Below are positions 1 to 9,900 of a stretch of DNA of 64,000 nucleotides, piece by piece; positions within the stretch are counted from its first letter, which is position 1; each line of letters opens with the position of its first letter. This DNA comes from Treponema sp. (GTDB lineage Bacteria > Spirochaetota > Spirochaetia > Treponematales > Treponemataceae). Below the pieces are notes generated by a model. It was not told where the DNA came from. It saw only the letters and a program-made list of their open reading frames with translations, and did no database searches. The stretch is from positions 124,001 through 188,000 of the forward strand of contig JAFUDX010000025.1 of assembly GCA_017464425.1 (NCBI GenBank), read 5' to 3'. Both the position numbers and the translations under genes were made by a program.

Positions 1-1779
1 CTGAGCAAGGAAACAATCTATCCGTTCAGCTCGACACAATCGGTTTCGCAAGACGCAAACGCTTCTTCACACACAGTAACCTACAACTCAAACACCACGA
101 GCGCAACAACGGCAACGCAAACTTTCTACGACGGCTCTTCAATCGCAGACGCAGAGGCTCTCGGATTTTCTTCTGATTCAAGTTCAAAGCGATTTAAAGA
201 ATGGAACACGCTTGCAAACGGAAACGGAACAGCATACAAGGCGGGCGACACGCCAGCACTCACAGGAAATGTGACGCTCTACGCGCAGTGGGCGGAATTC
301 ACAAAAATCACCTATCTCATCAATTTGGAAACAAAGGACAGCTACAACCAAACAGTGGGACGAACGGAAAGCTATGTTCAGCAGTATGAAAGCGGAAACG
401 CTCTCGTACCGGCGGCAACGGCATTTGCAGGTGCTGATTTGACATACTACAGCCAAACAAAAAGCAGTAAAGAGACTTACACATTCTGCGGATGGGACAC
501 ACAGGCTGACGGCAGTGGAACTCGGTACGCGGCGGGCACAACACCAGCATTGAGCGAAGACACGATTTTGTACGCGCAGTGGTGTGGAGCGAAACTCACA
601 AACACTAGTACCAGTTGGATTTACTATGGATATTACGAAGTGTGCGATGTAAAGCAGTGGAACGCATTGATGGGCTCATCGCTCGCAAAAGCAACGGACG
701 GCACGATTTCGGTAAATATAGTCTTTGCCCCAGCCTCTTCAAGTTCAAATTCAGTCACAATTGCAAGCCCTGTGCTCAAACACACGAGCACAAAAACATT
801 CTCAGGAAAAATAACCAACTACTCCTACTACGCAGCGACTTTCACAGGACTTTCGGGCGTTCTTTTCAATGAAATCGCTGACGGAGCAGAAATCAGTTCT
901 ATTAAGCTCGGCGGTCCCTTGTGCAACACGAACAAAGGCACGATTAAAAATGTGACCGTTTCGGGCGTTACAATGACGGGCTATGCGGCAATCGCAAAGG
1001 AAAATGTATTCACAGGCACGATTTCTTCTTGCACGGTGTCAAACTGCACGATTACGGGAACAAAATCTTCCGGCGATGTTGGCTATGTCGGGGCAGTCTG
1101 CAATGAAAATTATGGAACGATTTCGGATTGTAAGGTAACGAACTGCACGGTTGACGGCGAGGCAAACAACCTCATGTACACAGGCGGAATCTGCGGCTAC
1201 AACGGTGAAAATGCAACAATCTCAGGCACAACCAATTTATTAGGCACTGGCAATACGCAAGTTTCTGGAACGGTAAAAGGAAAAAGTTCTGGTGAAAGTT
1301 ACACGGGCGGCTACACAGGCTACAACGCAGGAACAATCTCTGGAACAGGCAGCGTTGACATAATTCTTTCCGGAAGCGACGACACAAACGGACACTACGG
1401 CTATGTGATTGGCTCGGAAAGCAGTAGTGCAACGACCAGCACGGAGATTACAACGAACGCAAGCGAAACGATTTTTGACACAGGAACGATTGAGGTTGAT
1501 GATTACAGAATGTATACAATAGTTTTGGAAAGAACTTCACTTGTAAGCGCAACATTCACTGACACGAGTGCAAATGTGGCGGCACTCTACGGATATATCA
1601 GTTCAAAAACAACGAACAGCAATGGCACTCCAACATCTTATTATGTGTCATCTGGAAAAGTGGATGCAACCTCAGTTACAAAGAAAGTATATTTGCAAAA
1701 AGGAACATATTATGTTTTCCTTGATGAAGGATATGCGACTACTAACAAAGGCTGTTCCGCGACAGTCACAATAGACTAG
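1..1779 (+). CDS. InlB-repeat (Listeria-Bacteroides repeat) surface protein, 5' end outside window
   Basis: The reading frame is open from base 1, so the start and any signal peptide lie upstream. About 592 residues are visible. The first part carries InlB B-repeats, seen as FKEWNTLANGNG...TLYAQW near 200-290 and FCGWDTQADGSG...ILYAQW near 485-585. The rest (about 600-1770) is a Gly/Thr/Ser-rich region with GLUG-like repeats such as TGGICGYNG and TGGYTGYNAGTISG, a beta-helix style typical of secreted adhesins. It ends at TAG 1777-1779, just before a strong terminator. It resembles the second InlB-repeat protein at 7548, but that gene has a lipobox that cannot be checked here. Role inferred: cell-surface or secreted binding protein; ligand unknown. 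Confidence 0.8.
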   Translation: MSKETIYPFSSTQSVSQDANASSHTVTYNSNTTSATTATQTFYDGSSIADAEALGFSSDSSSKRFKEWNTLANGNGTAYKAGDTPALTGNVTLYAQWAEFTKITYLINLETKDSYNQTVGRTESYVQQYESGNALVPAATAFAGADLTYYSQTKSSKETYTFCGWDTQADGSGTRYAAGTTPALSEDTILYAQWCGAKLTNTSTSWIYYGYYEVCDVKQWNALMGSSLAKATDGTISVNIVFAPASSSSNSVTIASPVLKHTSTKTFSGKITNYSYYAATFTGLSGVLFNEIADGAEISSIKLGGPLCNTNKGTIKNVTVSGVTMTGYAAIAKENVFTGTISSCTVSNCTITGTKSSGDVGYVGAVCNENYGTISDCKVTNCTVDGEANNLMYTGGICGYNGENATISGTTNLLGTGNTQVSGTVKGKSSGESYTGGYTGYNAGTISGTGSVDIILSGSDDTNGHYGYVIGSESSSATTSTEITTNASETIFDTGTIEVDDYRMYTIVLERTSLVSATFTDTSANVAALYGYISSKTTNSNGTPTSYYVSSGKVDATSVTKKVYLQKGTYYVFLDEGYATTNKGCSATVTID

Positions 1780-1782
1780 CCT

Positions 1783-1828
1783 AAAATCTGCCATTGCCGT
1801 AGTTTTTACCCAATGGCAGATTTTTTTT
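1783..1828 (+). terminator. Rho-independent terminator of the InlB-repeat gene
   Basis: A perfect 14-bp stem (1783-1796 with 1811-1824, AAAATCTGCCATTG and its complement) with a 14-nt loop is followed by a run of Ts to 1828. It lies 4 bases after the stop of the upstream gene. Confidence 0.9.
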
Positions 1829-1918
1829 GCATAATTTCCCAAACAAGAATGTTCATTTAAACACAAACATATGTTTTTATGGTATACTGCCTGCATAACT
1901 ACACGATAGGAAAGGTCT

Positions 1919-3682
1919 ATGTATATCGAAACGATTAATTCCCCCGCAGATGTAAAAAAATTGTCTGGAGATGAACTTGTCGCGCTTGCCGCAGAAATGC
2001 GTGAGCTTTTGATTAAAAAGCTGAGCATTCATGGCGGTCACTTTGGCCCGAATCTTGGATTTGTTGAAGGAACGATTGCGCTTCATTATGTGTTTGATTC
2101 TCCGCGTGATAAGATTGTCTACGATGTTTCGCATCAGACCTACCCGCATAAAATGCTCACGGGCAGAAAAGACGCGTGGCTTTTTGAAGAAAAATACGAT
2201 GATGTGACGGGATTCACCAATCCTTCTGAAAGCGAGCATGACTTGTTCACGATTGGGCACACATCCACATCGGTAAGCCTTGCCTGTGGCTTGGCAAAAT
2301 CGCGTGATTTGCAGGGCGAAAACTACAATGTCATAGCGCTGATAGGTGACGGCTCTTTGAGTGGCGGCGAGGCTTTGGAAGGACTGAATGTCGCAGGCGA
2401 GATGCATTCAAATTTCATCATCGTGGTGAACGACAACGATATGTCAATCGCAGAAAATCACGGCGGCATGTACAAAACGCTCAAAACCTTGCGCGATACG
2501 GACGGAAAGTCAGCGAACAATCTTTTTACGGCGATGGGCTTGGAGTACCGCTTTGTCAAAGACGGAAACGATGTCCACGCGCTTATTGAGGCATTCACAT
2601 CAGTAAAAAACAGCAAAAAGCCAGTCGTTGTGCATATCGTCACGCAAAAGGGCAAGGGCTACAAAATTGCAGAAGAGAACCGCGAACCCTGGCATTTCTC
2701 ACAGCCATTTGACATTGCGACGGGTGAGCCAAAACGAAAGCCGACTGGCTCAGAAAGTTACGGCTCTCTTTCCGCCCAGTTCTTGCTCAAAAAAATGAAG
2801 GCGGACAAGCGCGTTGCTGTCATTACCGCAGGAACGCCGACCATTCTCGGATTCACAAAAAATATGCGCGATGAGGCGGGAAGCCAATTCATCGATGTGG
2901 GAATTGCAGAAGAAACGGCAACGGCAATGGCGAGCGGCATGGCAAAAACGGGCGCAAAACCAGTGTTCGGCGTGTTCGGTACATTCTTCCAGCGGTGTTA
3001 TGATCAGCTTCAGCAGGATGTGTGCGTAAACTCCACTGCGGCTACCTTTGTCGTGTGTGCATCAAGCGTATGGGGCATGAGCGATGTGACGCATATTGGC
3101 TACTACGATATTCAGATGATTTCGCATATTCCCAATTTGGTCTACCTTGCGCCCACGAGTGCAGAAGAATACTTTGCGATGCTCGACTGGGCAATTGAGC
3201 AGGACAGATTCCCGGTTGCGATTCGCCAGCCGTGCAACGGTGTCATTCACAGTGACCGAAAAGTAAAATCAGACTATTCCGCCCTCAACACATTCCAAAT
3301 CGAAAAGCAGGGAAAAGATGTTGCCGTTCTTGCGCTCGGTGATTTTTACCAGCTTGGCGAAGAAGTGGTCTCAAAATTGCAGAGTACGCTTGGAATCAAT
3401 GCGACGCTCGTAAATCCAGTGTATGCTTCTGGCATTGACGAAGCGTGCCTTTCAGAACTTGCAAAAACGCATCGACTTGTCGTTACGCTTGAAGACGGAA
3501 TCCGTGAAGGCGGATGGGGACAGACGGTCGCAAGTTTCTTCGGAAATACGGAAACAAAAGTCTTAAACTACGGATTCAAGAAACTGTTCCTTGACCGATA
3601 CAAGGCGAGCGATGTTCTCAAAAAAAATCGCCTTACACCAGAGCAGATTTGCGCCGATGTGCAGGCGAAAATGCGCCCATAA
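1919..3682 (+). CDS. dxs: 1-deoxy-D-xylulose-5-phosphate synthase-like transketolase-family enzyme
   Basis: 587 residues. The thiamine-diphosphate fold is clear: GHFGPNLGFVEGTIALHYVF and SHQTYPHKMLTGR near residues 40-80, the GDGSLSGGEALEGLN ThDP/Mg motif near 145, and GIAEETATAMASGMAKTGAKP in the pyrimidine domain near 325. This matches DXS, which condenses pyruvate and glyceraldehyde 3-phosphate for isoprenoid and vitamin synthesis. It is shorter than classical DXS (about 620 residues) and has IRQPCNG where classical DXS has an (I/A)RYPRG-type segment, so it belongs to a divergent DXS-like subgroup and its activity is less certain. TATACT near 1880 and GGAAAGG before the ATG support the start. 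No other MEP-pathway genes are nearby. Confidence 0.8.
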   Translation: MYIETINSPADVKKLSGDELVALAAEMRELLIKKLSIHGGHFGPNLGFVEGTIALHYVFDSPRDKIVYDVSHQTYPHKMLTGRKDAWLFEEKYDDVTGFTNPSESEHDLFTIGHTSTSVSLACGLAKSRDLQGENYNVIALIGDGSLSGGEALEGLNVAGEMHSNFIIVVNDNDMSIAENHGGMYKTLKTLRDTDGKSANNLFTAMGLEYRFVKDGNDVHALIEAFTSVKNSKKPVVVHIVTQKGKGYKIAEENREPWHFSQPFDIATGEPKRKPTGSESYGSLSAQFLLKKMKADKRVAVITAGTPTILGFTKNMRDEAGSQFIDVGIAEETATAMASGMAKTGAKPVFGVFGTFFQRCYDQLQQDVCVNSTAATFVVCASSVWGMSDVTHIGYYDIQMISHIPNLVYLAPTSAEEYFAMLDWAIEQDRFPVAIRQPCNGVIHSDRKVKSDYSALNTFQIEKQGKDVAVLALGDFYQLGEEVVSKLQSTLGINATLVNPVYASGIDEACLSELAKTHRLVVTLEDGIREGGWGQTVASFFGNTETKVLNYGFKKLFLDRYKASDVLKKNRLTPEQICADVQAKMRP

Positions 3683-3702
3683 CTCCATGCCAGCCTTGCG
3701 GA

Positions 3703-6700
3703 TTACACGAGCGCGTCCAGCTTTTCACGGATAAATTCGCTTTTCTCCTTCAAGCCGACTTTGCCTGCTTCAAGCAGAATCATATTCGGCTTGGTGGGGT
3801 CTAGGCGAACTCGTCCCGCGCTTTCTTTAATCAGCTTTAACACGCGGTCGATTTTTATGTCTGAGACCTTACTAAACTCAATCTGAATCACTCCCTGCTT
3901 TTCTTTGAGAGACGAAATAAAGAGTTTTTTGGCAATCACGCGCACTTCGGCAAGGCTCAAAAGGCTGTACACTTCGTCTGGAATCGGGCCGAATCGGTCT
4001 TCAAGCTCCAAGTACATGCTTTCAAGCTCGTCCTTACTCTGCACGCCCGCGATTTTTTTGTAGACTTCCATTTTTGTCTGCAAATTCGGAATGTATGAGT
4101 CGGGGATAAAGCCTGAATATTCAAGCTCCATAAGCACTTCGTTCTGTGCCTCGTAATTTTCGCTGTTCATGAGCCGTTCGACAGCTTCGTTCAAGAGCTT
4201 CACATACAAATCAAAGCCCACGGAATAGACTTCGCCGCTCTGGTCTTTTCCGAGCAAGTTTCCCGCGCCACGGATTTCCATGTCCTTCATCGCGATTTTA
4301 AAGCCTGAACCAAGCTCGGTGAAGTCGGAAATGACTTGCAATCGCTTCATCGCGACTTCGGAAAGCACTTTGTTTTCTGGGTACAAAAGGTAGGCGTAGG
4401 CTTTCCGGTCACTGCGACCAACGCGCCCTCGGAGCTGGTAGAGTTGGCTCACGCCGTACATGTCCGCGCGGTCAATGATAATCGTGTTCACATTCGGAAT
4501 GTCGATGCCGTTTTCAATAATCGTGGTGGCAATGAGAATGTGGAAGCCGCCCATCTTGAAGCGGCGGAAAATGTCGTCAAGCTCTTCCGCGCTCATCTGA
4601 CCATGCGCGACATCAATCATCATTTCGGGCACAATCTGCTGCAACTTTCGGCGGATTTCGTCAAGGCTTTCCACTCGGTTGTGCAGATAGAAGACCTGCC
4701 CGCCCCGCTCCACTTCCTGTCGAATCGCCTTTGCCACGCGCTCTTCGGTGTAGGCATCGACAATCGTTTCAATCGGCTTTCGCGTTTGCGGAGGAGTCGT
4801 GAGAAGAGACATATCGCGGATTTTCAAAAGGCTCATGTGGAGCGTTCGGGGAATCGGGGTCGCGCTCATGGCAAGGCAGTCGATGTTCGCCTTCATCGTC
4901 TTGAGTTTTTCCTTGTCCTTCACGCCGAACCGCTGTTCCTCGTCGATAATCATCAAGCCCAAGTCCTTGAAAATCACATCTTTCTGAATGATTCGGTGCG
5001 TTCCCACGAGAATGTCAACTTCACCCGTGGCAAGTTTGGCGATAATCTTTTTTTGCTCTGAGGGCGAAATAAACCGTGAAAGCTGGGCAATCTTAATCGG
5101 GAAGTTTTGGAATCGCTCCACGCACGTTTCATAGTGCTGCTCGGCGAGAATCGTCGTGGGGGCTAGGAACGCAACCTGCTTTCCGCCCATAACGGCTTTG
5201 AACGCGGCGCGCATGGCAATCTCGGTCTTTCCGTAGCCTACATCGCCGCAGACAAGGCGGTCCATCGGCACGGGCTTTTCCATGTCAGCCTTGATTTCTT
5301 TTGAGACCGTGAACTGGTCGGGCGTGTCCTCGTAAGGAAATGCGGCTTCAAAGGCAGTCTGCCACTCGCCGTCTTTTGGAAACGGGAAGCCACGGCTCGC
5401 TTTTCGGCGGCTGTAGAGCGAAATGAGTTTTTCCGCCAAGTCCTCGACGGCTTTTTTGACCTTGTTCTTGCGGTTTTCCCACGATTTTGAGCCGATTCGG
5501 TCTAGGTGCGGGTTTTCGCCCTCGCTTCCGATGTACCGCTGAACCAAATTCACCTGCTCAATCGGCACGAACGCAAATTCTTCATCGGCATATTCGAGTT
5601 TGATGTAATCGCGCTCGTTTCCCATCGCCTTTACGCGCTGAATTCCTCGGAAAATGCCGATGCCGTAGTTCACATGTACGACAAAATCCCCCTCGTTCAG
5701 CTCGACGAAAGTGTCAATCGCCTGTGATTTTGCGTGATGGAGCGACTTCGGAACATGCTTTCGCCGCCCGAAAATCTCGTTTTCCTGAATGACGAGCGTT
5801 TTTGTCTCGGAGATGCCGAATCCCGCCGTGATTGCCGTTGGAAACACGGTGAGCGGATAGTATGGAATGCCTTTCTTTGCGTTTTTAGTAAGGCGGTCTA
5901 AATACTCGCCCTCAGCAGGCTTACCGATAAAGTTTTTGAGGATTTCTTTGATTCTGAGCGACTGGTTTTCGTTGTCGGCAAACACGAAGATTTTCCAGCC
6001 CTCGCTCTGCGCGTCTTCAAGCTGTTCTTTTAGGTAATTGATGTTGCCGAAAAAACTTCGCGGCGGCTCGCACTCAATCTTAAAGAAATTCACATCATCG
6101 TTCGCGTTTTCTTCTTCGTCGGTCTCGGTGTGGAGCGTGCGGAACGAAATGCGTTTTTCGGCGATTTTGGAGACCGTCTCAAACGGAAGAAGCATTTCAC
6201 TTGGCGGAAGGACAGGCAGTTTTTGGCGGGCAACGCGGTACATTCCCGCATACTCGCGGTCAAAATTCTCCTGCATGTTGTTCAAGCGGTCGTAATCGTA
6301 GAAGAACACGGTCGTGTCGCGCGAAAAATAATCGAAGAGCGTGAACTTTTTTTCCCAAATCGCGCCGTAAAACAGTTCCTCGCCCTCAGACTCGTGCGAA
6401 TGCCGCAACTCGTCAAGCAATTTTTTCTTCGCCCTCTCGGCTTCCTCGGTGAGGGAAAGATATATTGTGTCATCAGAAGAATTTCTCACGGAGCGCACAG
6501 AGTTCACAGAGGAATTTATCAAATCCGCGTCATCTGCGTTATCCGCGTCCAATTTCTTTCCAAATTTCTCAAAAACTTGCTCCAGTCGCCCCACAAGTTC
6601 ATCGTTCCAAATCACTTCCTTCATCGGGTAAATCAAGAGGCTTTCGCGGAGTTCAAGCGTGGACTGGCTTTCGGCGTTGAAGGACTTAATTGAGGCAACT

Positions 6701-7437
6701 TCGTCAAAATCAAAGAGAATGCGGCTCGGATTTTCTTCGCCCGGCGTGAACACATCAAGCACTTCGCCACGGAGTGTGAATTCGCCCGCCACACCGACCT
6801 TCGGCACGCGAATATAACCCAAAGAAGAAAGTTTTTCCGCCAAATCTGCGGGGTCAATCTGCGTACCCTTGCCGAGCGAAAACACGAGCGAGCGGATATA
6901 ATCGGGAGACGGAAGCGGCGTCTGGAGCGAGCGTTGGTTCACGATGAACACGCGAGGCTTTGTGCTACCAGATAAGTTCCGCGCCTGATAGCAAAGCCGC
7001 GCCAAAACGCCCGACCGCTGACCGAACACCGCGCTTCCAACCGCACTCGCACGGTACGGAACTAAGCCCCACCACGGAAGCACATAGATTTCAACCGAAT
7101 CAGAAAACGCGGTCTCAAAATCCTGCCGAATGTCGAGCGCGTCCTTGTCCGTGGGCGCGACAATCACAAAATCAAGGGCAGAAGCCGAAAGCGAGGAAAC
7201 GCCGTCCTTCTGCTGATTCTGCGCATACCGCCCCGTCGCGTTGTACTGGAGCGATGAAAGAATTTTTGCACGCACCGAATCGATGTAATGCGCCGTAAGA
7301 AAAGATGCCGAAGTGAGCGAAACGCCCTCGATTTCCGCGGGAAAATACTCACCCGAAGCGAGTGTTTTTATATCAGAGAGAAAATCGCGCCAGCCTGAGG
7401 TGACGGCGGAGATGTACGGAGAAAGAAGAGAATTCAT
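3703..7437 (-). CDS. mfd: Transcription-repair coupling factor Mfd
   Basis: 1244 residues, longer than usual (about 1150-1180). Mfd displaces RNA polymerase stalled at DNA damage and recruits UvrA. Domains in order: UvrB-homology region, CarD-like polymerase-interaction domain near residues 575-640 (EGDFVVHVNYGIGIF), a RecG-like helicase with GDVGYGKTE near 730 and DEEQRFGV near 830, helicase C with QLRGRVGRS, and the C-terminal TRCF domain. Part of the extra length is a segment near residues 296-320 (DADNADDAD then NSSVNSVRSVRNSS) encoded by an interspersed palindromic repeat (6480-6550). TTGCAC (7472-7477), 17 bp and TATAAT (7449-7454) precede the ATG by 11 nt with no Shine-Dalgarno sequence, so the mRNA leader is only a few bases. 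It converges with the dxs-like gene, 20 bp apart. Confidence 0.97.
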   Translation of the reverse strand: MNSLLSPYISAVTSGWRDFLSDIKTLASGEYFPAEIEGVSLTSASFLTAHYIDSVRAKILSSLQYNATGRYAQNQQKDGVSSLSASALDFVIVAPTDKDALDIRQDFETAFSDSVEIYVLPWWGLVPYRASAVGSAVFGQRSGVLARLCYQARNLSGSTKPRVFIVNQRSLQTPLPSPDYIRSLVFSLGKGTQIDPADLAEKLSSLGYIRVPKVGVAGEFTLRGEVLDVFTPGEENPSRILFDFDEVASIKSFNAESQSTLELRESLLIYPMKEVIWNDELVGRLEQVFEKFGKKLDADNADDADLINSSVNSVRSVRNSSDDTIYLSLTEEAERAKKKLLDELRHSHESEGEELFYGAIWEKKFTLFDYFSRDTTVFFYDYDRLNNMQENFDREYAGMYRVARQKLPVLPPSEMLLPFETVSKIAEKRISFRTLHTETDEEENANDDVNFFKIECEPPRSFFGNINYLKEQLEDAQSEGWKIFVFADNENQSLRIKEILKNFIGKPAEGEYLDRLTKNAKKGIPYYPLTVFPTAITAGFGISETKTLVIQENEIFGRRKHVPKSLHHAKSQAIDTFVELNEGDFVVHVNYGIGIFRGIQRVKAMGNERDYIKLEYADEEFAFVPIEQVNLVQRYIGSEGENPHLDRIGSKSWENRKNKVKKAVEDLAEKLISLYSRRKASRGFPFPKDGEWQTAFEAAFPYEDTPDQFTVSKEIKADMEKPVPMDRLVCGDVGYGKTEIAMRAAFKAVMGGKQVAFLAPTTILAEQHYETCVERFQNFPIKIAQLSRFISPSEQKKIIAKLATGEVDILVGTHRIIQKDVIFKDLGLMIIDEEQRFGVKDKEKLKTMKANIDCLAMSATPIPRTLHMSLLKIRDMSLLTTPPQTRKPIETIVDAYTEERVAKAIRQEVERGGQVFYLHNRVESLDEIRRKLQQIVPEMMIDVAHGQMSAEELDDIFRRFKMGGFHILIATTIIENGIDIPNVNTIIIDRADMYGVSQLYQLRGRVGRSDRKAYAYLLYPENKVLSEVAMKRLQVISDFTELGSGFKIAMKDMEIRGAGNLLGKDQSGEVYSVGFDLYVKLLNEAVERLMNSENYEAQNEVLMELEYSGFIPDSYIPNLQTKMEVYKKIAGVQSKDELESMYLELEDRFGPIPDEVYSLLSLAEVRVIAKKLFISSLKEKQGVIQIEFSKVSDIKIDRVLKLIKESAGRVRLDPTKPNMILLEAGKVGLKEKSEFIREKLDALV
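6480..6550. repeat. Interspersed palindromic element inside mfd, in frame
   Basis: On the minus strand 6517-6480 begins AAATTCCTC and ends GTGAGAAATT, the same outline as the intergenic copies at 49647-49710 and 59990-60094. An adjoining module at 6523-6550 repeats the motif (A)TCCGCGTC/ATCTGCGTT. Both parts stay in the mfd reading frame and encode a low-complexity stretch (residues about 296-320) lying outside the recognisable catalytic motifs. Confidence 0.65.
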
Positions 7438-7448
7438 GTGTGGGTTCT

Positions 7449-7477
7449 ATTATACTTGTTGGCTCAACTCGGTGCAA
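7449..7477 (-). promoter_or_regulatory. Promoter of mfd
   Basis: TTGCAC (7472-7477), a 17-bp spacer and TATAAT (7449-7454). The ATG at 7437 is 11 nt from the -10 box, giving a predicted 5' leader of about 4-5 nt. Confidence 0.7.
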
Positions 7478-7547
7478 GATTCATCACCGTTCTTGCCAAA
7501 ATGCTTTTTTTTGTATAGTAACTTAATTCAATCTTTAGGAGCATCAT

Positions 7548-9570
7548 ATGAAAAAAAAGAGATTCTTATTGCCGATTTTTGCTCTTTTGGCACTTTTCGG
7601 CACACTTTCACTCACCGGCTGTGGCTCTGACGGTGGCGATGAAGATAACATTCCACAAATCACCTACTACACCATCACCTTCAATGCGAATGACGGAAGC
7701 GCAACGCCTTCAACAACGACGCAAATCTTCACTTCAACCACGACAAAAACCACGCTCAAAACAAACACCTTCACGCGCGAAGGCTACCGATTCTGCGGAT
7801 GGGCAAAATCAAACACTTCAGCATATGTGTATTATGATGACGGCGAAAGCGCAACTTTTACCGAAAACATCACGCTGTACGCAGTTTGGAGCGAAATCCG
7901 AACGGTCACATTCACGTTCCATGCAAATGACGGCTCGGAAACAGAAGCGACAAGCACGCAGAGCGTTGAATCTGTCGCATACGGAGACGAAGCAAAACTT
8001 ACTGCAAGTTCGTTCACGCGCGATGGCTACGCATTTTTGGGCTGGGGAACTTATTCATCATCAACATATGTTTCATACTATGACGCAGCCTCATACAAAA
8101 TCCCCGTTTCAGGCTCTTCCATCGACCTTTACGCAGTCTGGATTTCAGAAAGTTCAGCCGTAAAAATCATCTACAACGCAAACGACGGGTCAGAAACGCC
8201 AGAAACCGCGACACAGTACATCGACCCAAATTCTTACTCATACTATATCACGCTCAGAACGAACACATTTGAACGTGCGGGCTACAAATTCTTGGGCTGG
8301 GCAAAATCTTCTGATGCCACAAAAGCCGCCTACACCGACGGATATGCATCATTCTCAAAGCCGACTTCTGATGTAACGCTCTATGCGATTTGGAAGGACT
8401 CAACAAAATATGCAATCACTTTCCACGCGGGAAATTATTCAAGCGACGAGACAAAAATCCAGCTCGTCACGATTGACACGCTGGCAACCGACGGAAAAAC
8501 AGCGGCAACACTGGAAGAAAACACATTCACGAAAGAATCAACTTCAAGTTGGGTGAGCGGTTACAATTTCTTGGGGTGGAACACAAGTTCTGCATACAAC
8601 TCAAAATATGAAGTCACCTATGCTGATGGAGCAAACATTGAACTTACAGACGACATCGACAAGCGCAAGCTACGCAGACAAATACCCAAGCTACAAAACG
8701 ACAAAAGATGTCACGCTCTACGCGCTCTGGAGAAAGGAAAGCATAACCATCACCTACAAGGCGAACGGCGGCACAGGAAGCGATGTGACAGAGACAGTAA
8801 AGTACGACAGCGCAAGCGGATACTACAAATATACGCTCAACACAAACACATTCACGCGCACAGGATGGACATTCGCAGGTTGGGGAACTACTTCTGAGAC
8901 GGTCAGCGCATACAGTCTAAAGTCGGAAGGAGCAAACCAGACAACTTCAAGCGACAATGCAGTCACCTACTATGCGCAGTGGAAGCCGAGCAGTTTTACA
9001 ATCGTCTACAACGCAAATGGCGGAAGTGGTGCGCCTTCAAGTCAGACGGTAGCAAATTCTGCTTCATATGCCTGGTACTATAATGTTTCAATCAGCGTTC
9101 CCTCAACAAAACCGACTTTGAGCGGTTACACATTCTTAGGATGGGCAAGTTCATATTATAAGGATACCATTTCGGACAAATCAAAATCATATTCAAGCGC
9201 AAAAAGCTATGTTGAATTTAAAAGCGGGGAAACAGGTACATATGAATGGGAGTCAGACGAGGAAACTTCAACAACAATCACAGTCTATGCCGTATGGACT
9301 CCAAATATCACAATCACATTTGACAGTGGCAATGACGGAAAAGTAAGCCATTCGTCAAAAACGCAAACGATTTCTCCAGGAGTCGCAACAAAACTCGATG
9401 CGAACACCTTTACAGGCGGAACATTTAAATCGTGGACATTCTTGGGCTGGAGCAAGACAAAATTAGACAGTGAAAAAGCAAATACAAGCGCACTGTGTGA
9501 TTATCTTGACGGGGCAACCGTAACTTTTACCACAGACACCACGCTCTACGCAGTCTGGAACAATGAATAA
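7548..9570 (+). pseudogene. InlB-repeat lipoprotein, disrupted by a one-base frameshift near 8661
   Basis: The start MKKKRFLLPIFALLALFG has a lipobox LTGC near residue 25, so this is a lipoprotein precursor; AGGAG lies just before the ATG. Tandem InlB/Listeria-Bacteroides repeats follow, each ending in a signature such as TLYAVW, TLYAIW, TLYALW or TYYAQW; about seven are present. The first frame runs into unrelated sequence after ELTDDID and stops at 8897. The next repeat resumes in the +1 frame and continues to 9570. Removing one A at 8661-8662 (gacAagc to gacagc) gives a smooth join DDIDSASYADKY and a single protein of about 673 residues. A real inactivating mutation, a variable site or a sequencing error are all possible. 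Confidence 0.8.
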
Positions 9571-9625
9571 TCAGGCTTTTTCTTTCAAAGTCAGACGAGG
9601 AGGCAGCGACAGAGAAAAATATTTG

Positions 9626-9654
9626 TTGAATTTTTCTACGATACCATTTATAAT
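9626..9654 (+). promoter_or_regulatory. Promoter of the HMA-like gene operon
   Basis: TTGAAT (9626-9631), a 17-bp spacer, TATAAT (9649-9654). It precedes the gene at 9687 and may drive the hydroxyacid dehydrogenase and possibly leuCD. Confidence 0.7.
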
Positions 9655-9686
9655 ACTTTTATCACATCAAATGGAGATGTTCGTAA

Positions 9687-9896
9687 ATGCAGAAGAAAAT
9701 TTACGTTGACGGTATGTTTGACCCAGATGTCGCTGCAAAGGTCGATGCGGCTGTAAAAGCGGTGGCTGGTGTCACAAGTTGCAATGCAAATCCTGATAAA
9801 TCACAGGTTCTGGTAGATTTTGACGAAGGCGTTGGCGGTATCGAAGATGCCATCAATGCGGCAATCTCTTCTACGGGAATCGCGGTTTTGGGTTAG
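9687..9896 (+). CDS. Small heavy-metal-associated (HMA)-like protein lacking the CxxC motif
   Basis: 69 residues. The pattern I-Y-V-D-G-M, two helices and VLVDFDEGVGGIEDAINAAI resembles the ferredoxin-like HMA fold of copper chaperones. The metal-binding GMxCxxC is replaced by GMFDPDV, so soft-metal binding at the usual site is not expected. A single Cys remains (VTSCNAN). A promoter at 9626-9654 and GGAGATG before the start support expression. The next gene begins 4 bases after its stop, suggesting translational coupling. Function unknown; the fold call is inferred from the sequence pattern only. Confidence 0.7.
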   Translation: MQKKIYVDGMFDPDVAAKVDAAVKAVAGVTSCNANPDKSQVLVDFDEGVGGIEDAINAAISSTGIAVLG

Positions 9897-9900
9897 GCAG

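Noticed and set aside
4336-5061. A 241-codon open frame on the plus strand opposite mfd
   Set aside because: It is antisense to highly conserved helicase sequence, has no recognisable domain or promoter, and reflects codon bias of mfd.
7548-7560. Eight As directly after the ATG of the InlB-repeat lipoprotein as a variable tract
   Set aside because: A-runs of this length are common in this AT-rich genome and lysine codons after a signal-peptide start are normal.
7548-9570. Tandem repeats as a CRISPR array
   Set aside because: The periodicity is at protein level (InlB-type repeats) with variable DNA; no short identical repeats with unique spacers occur anywhere in the window.
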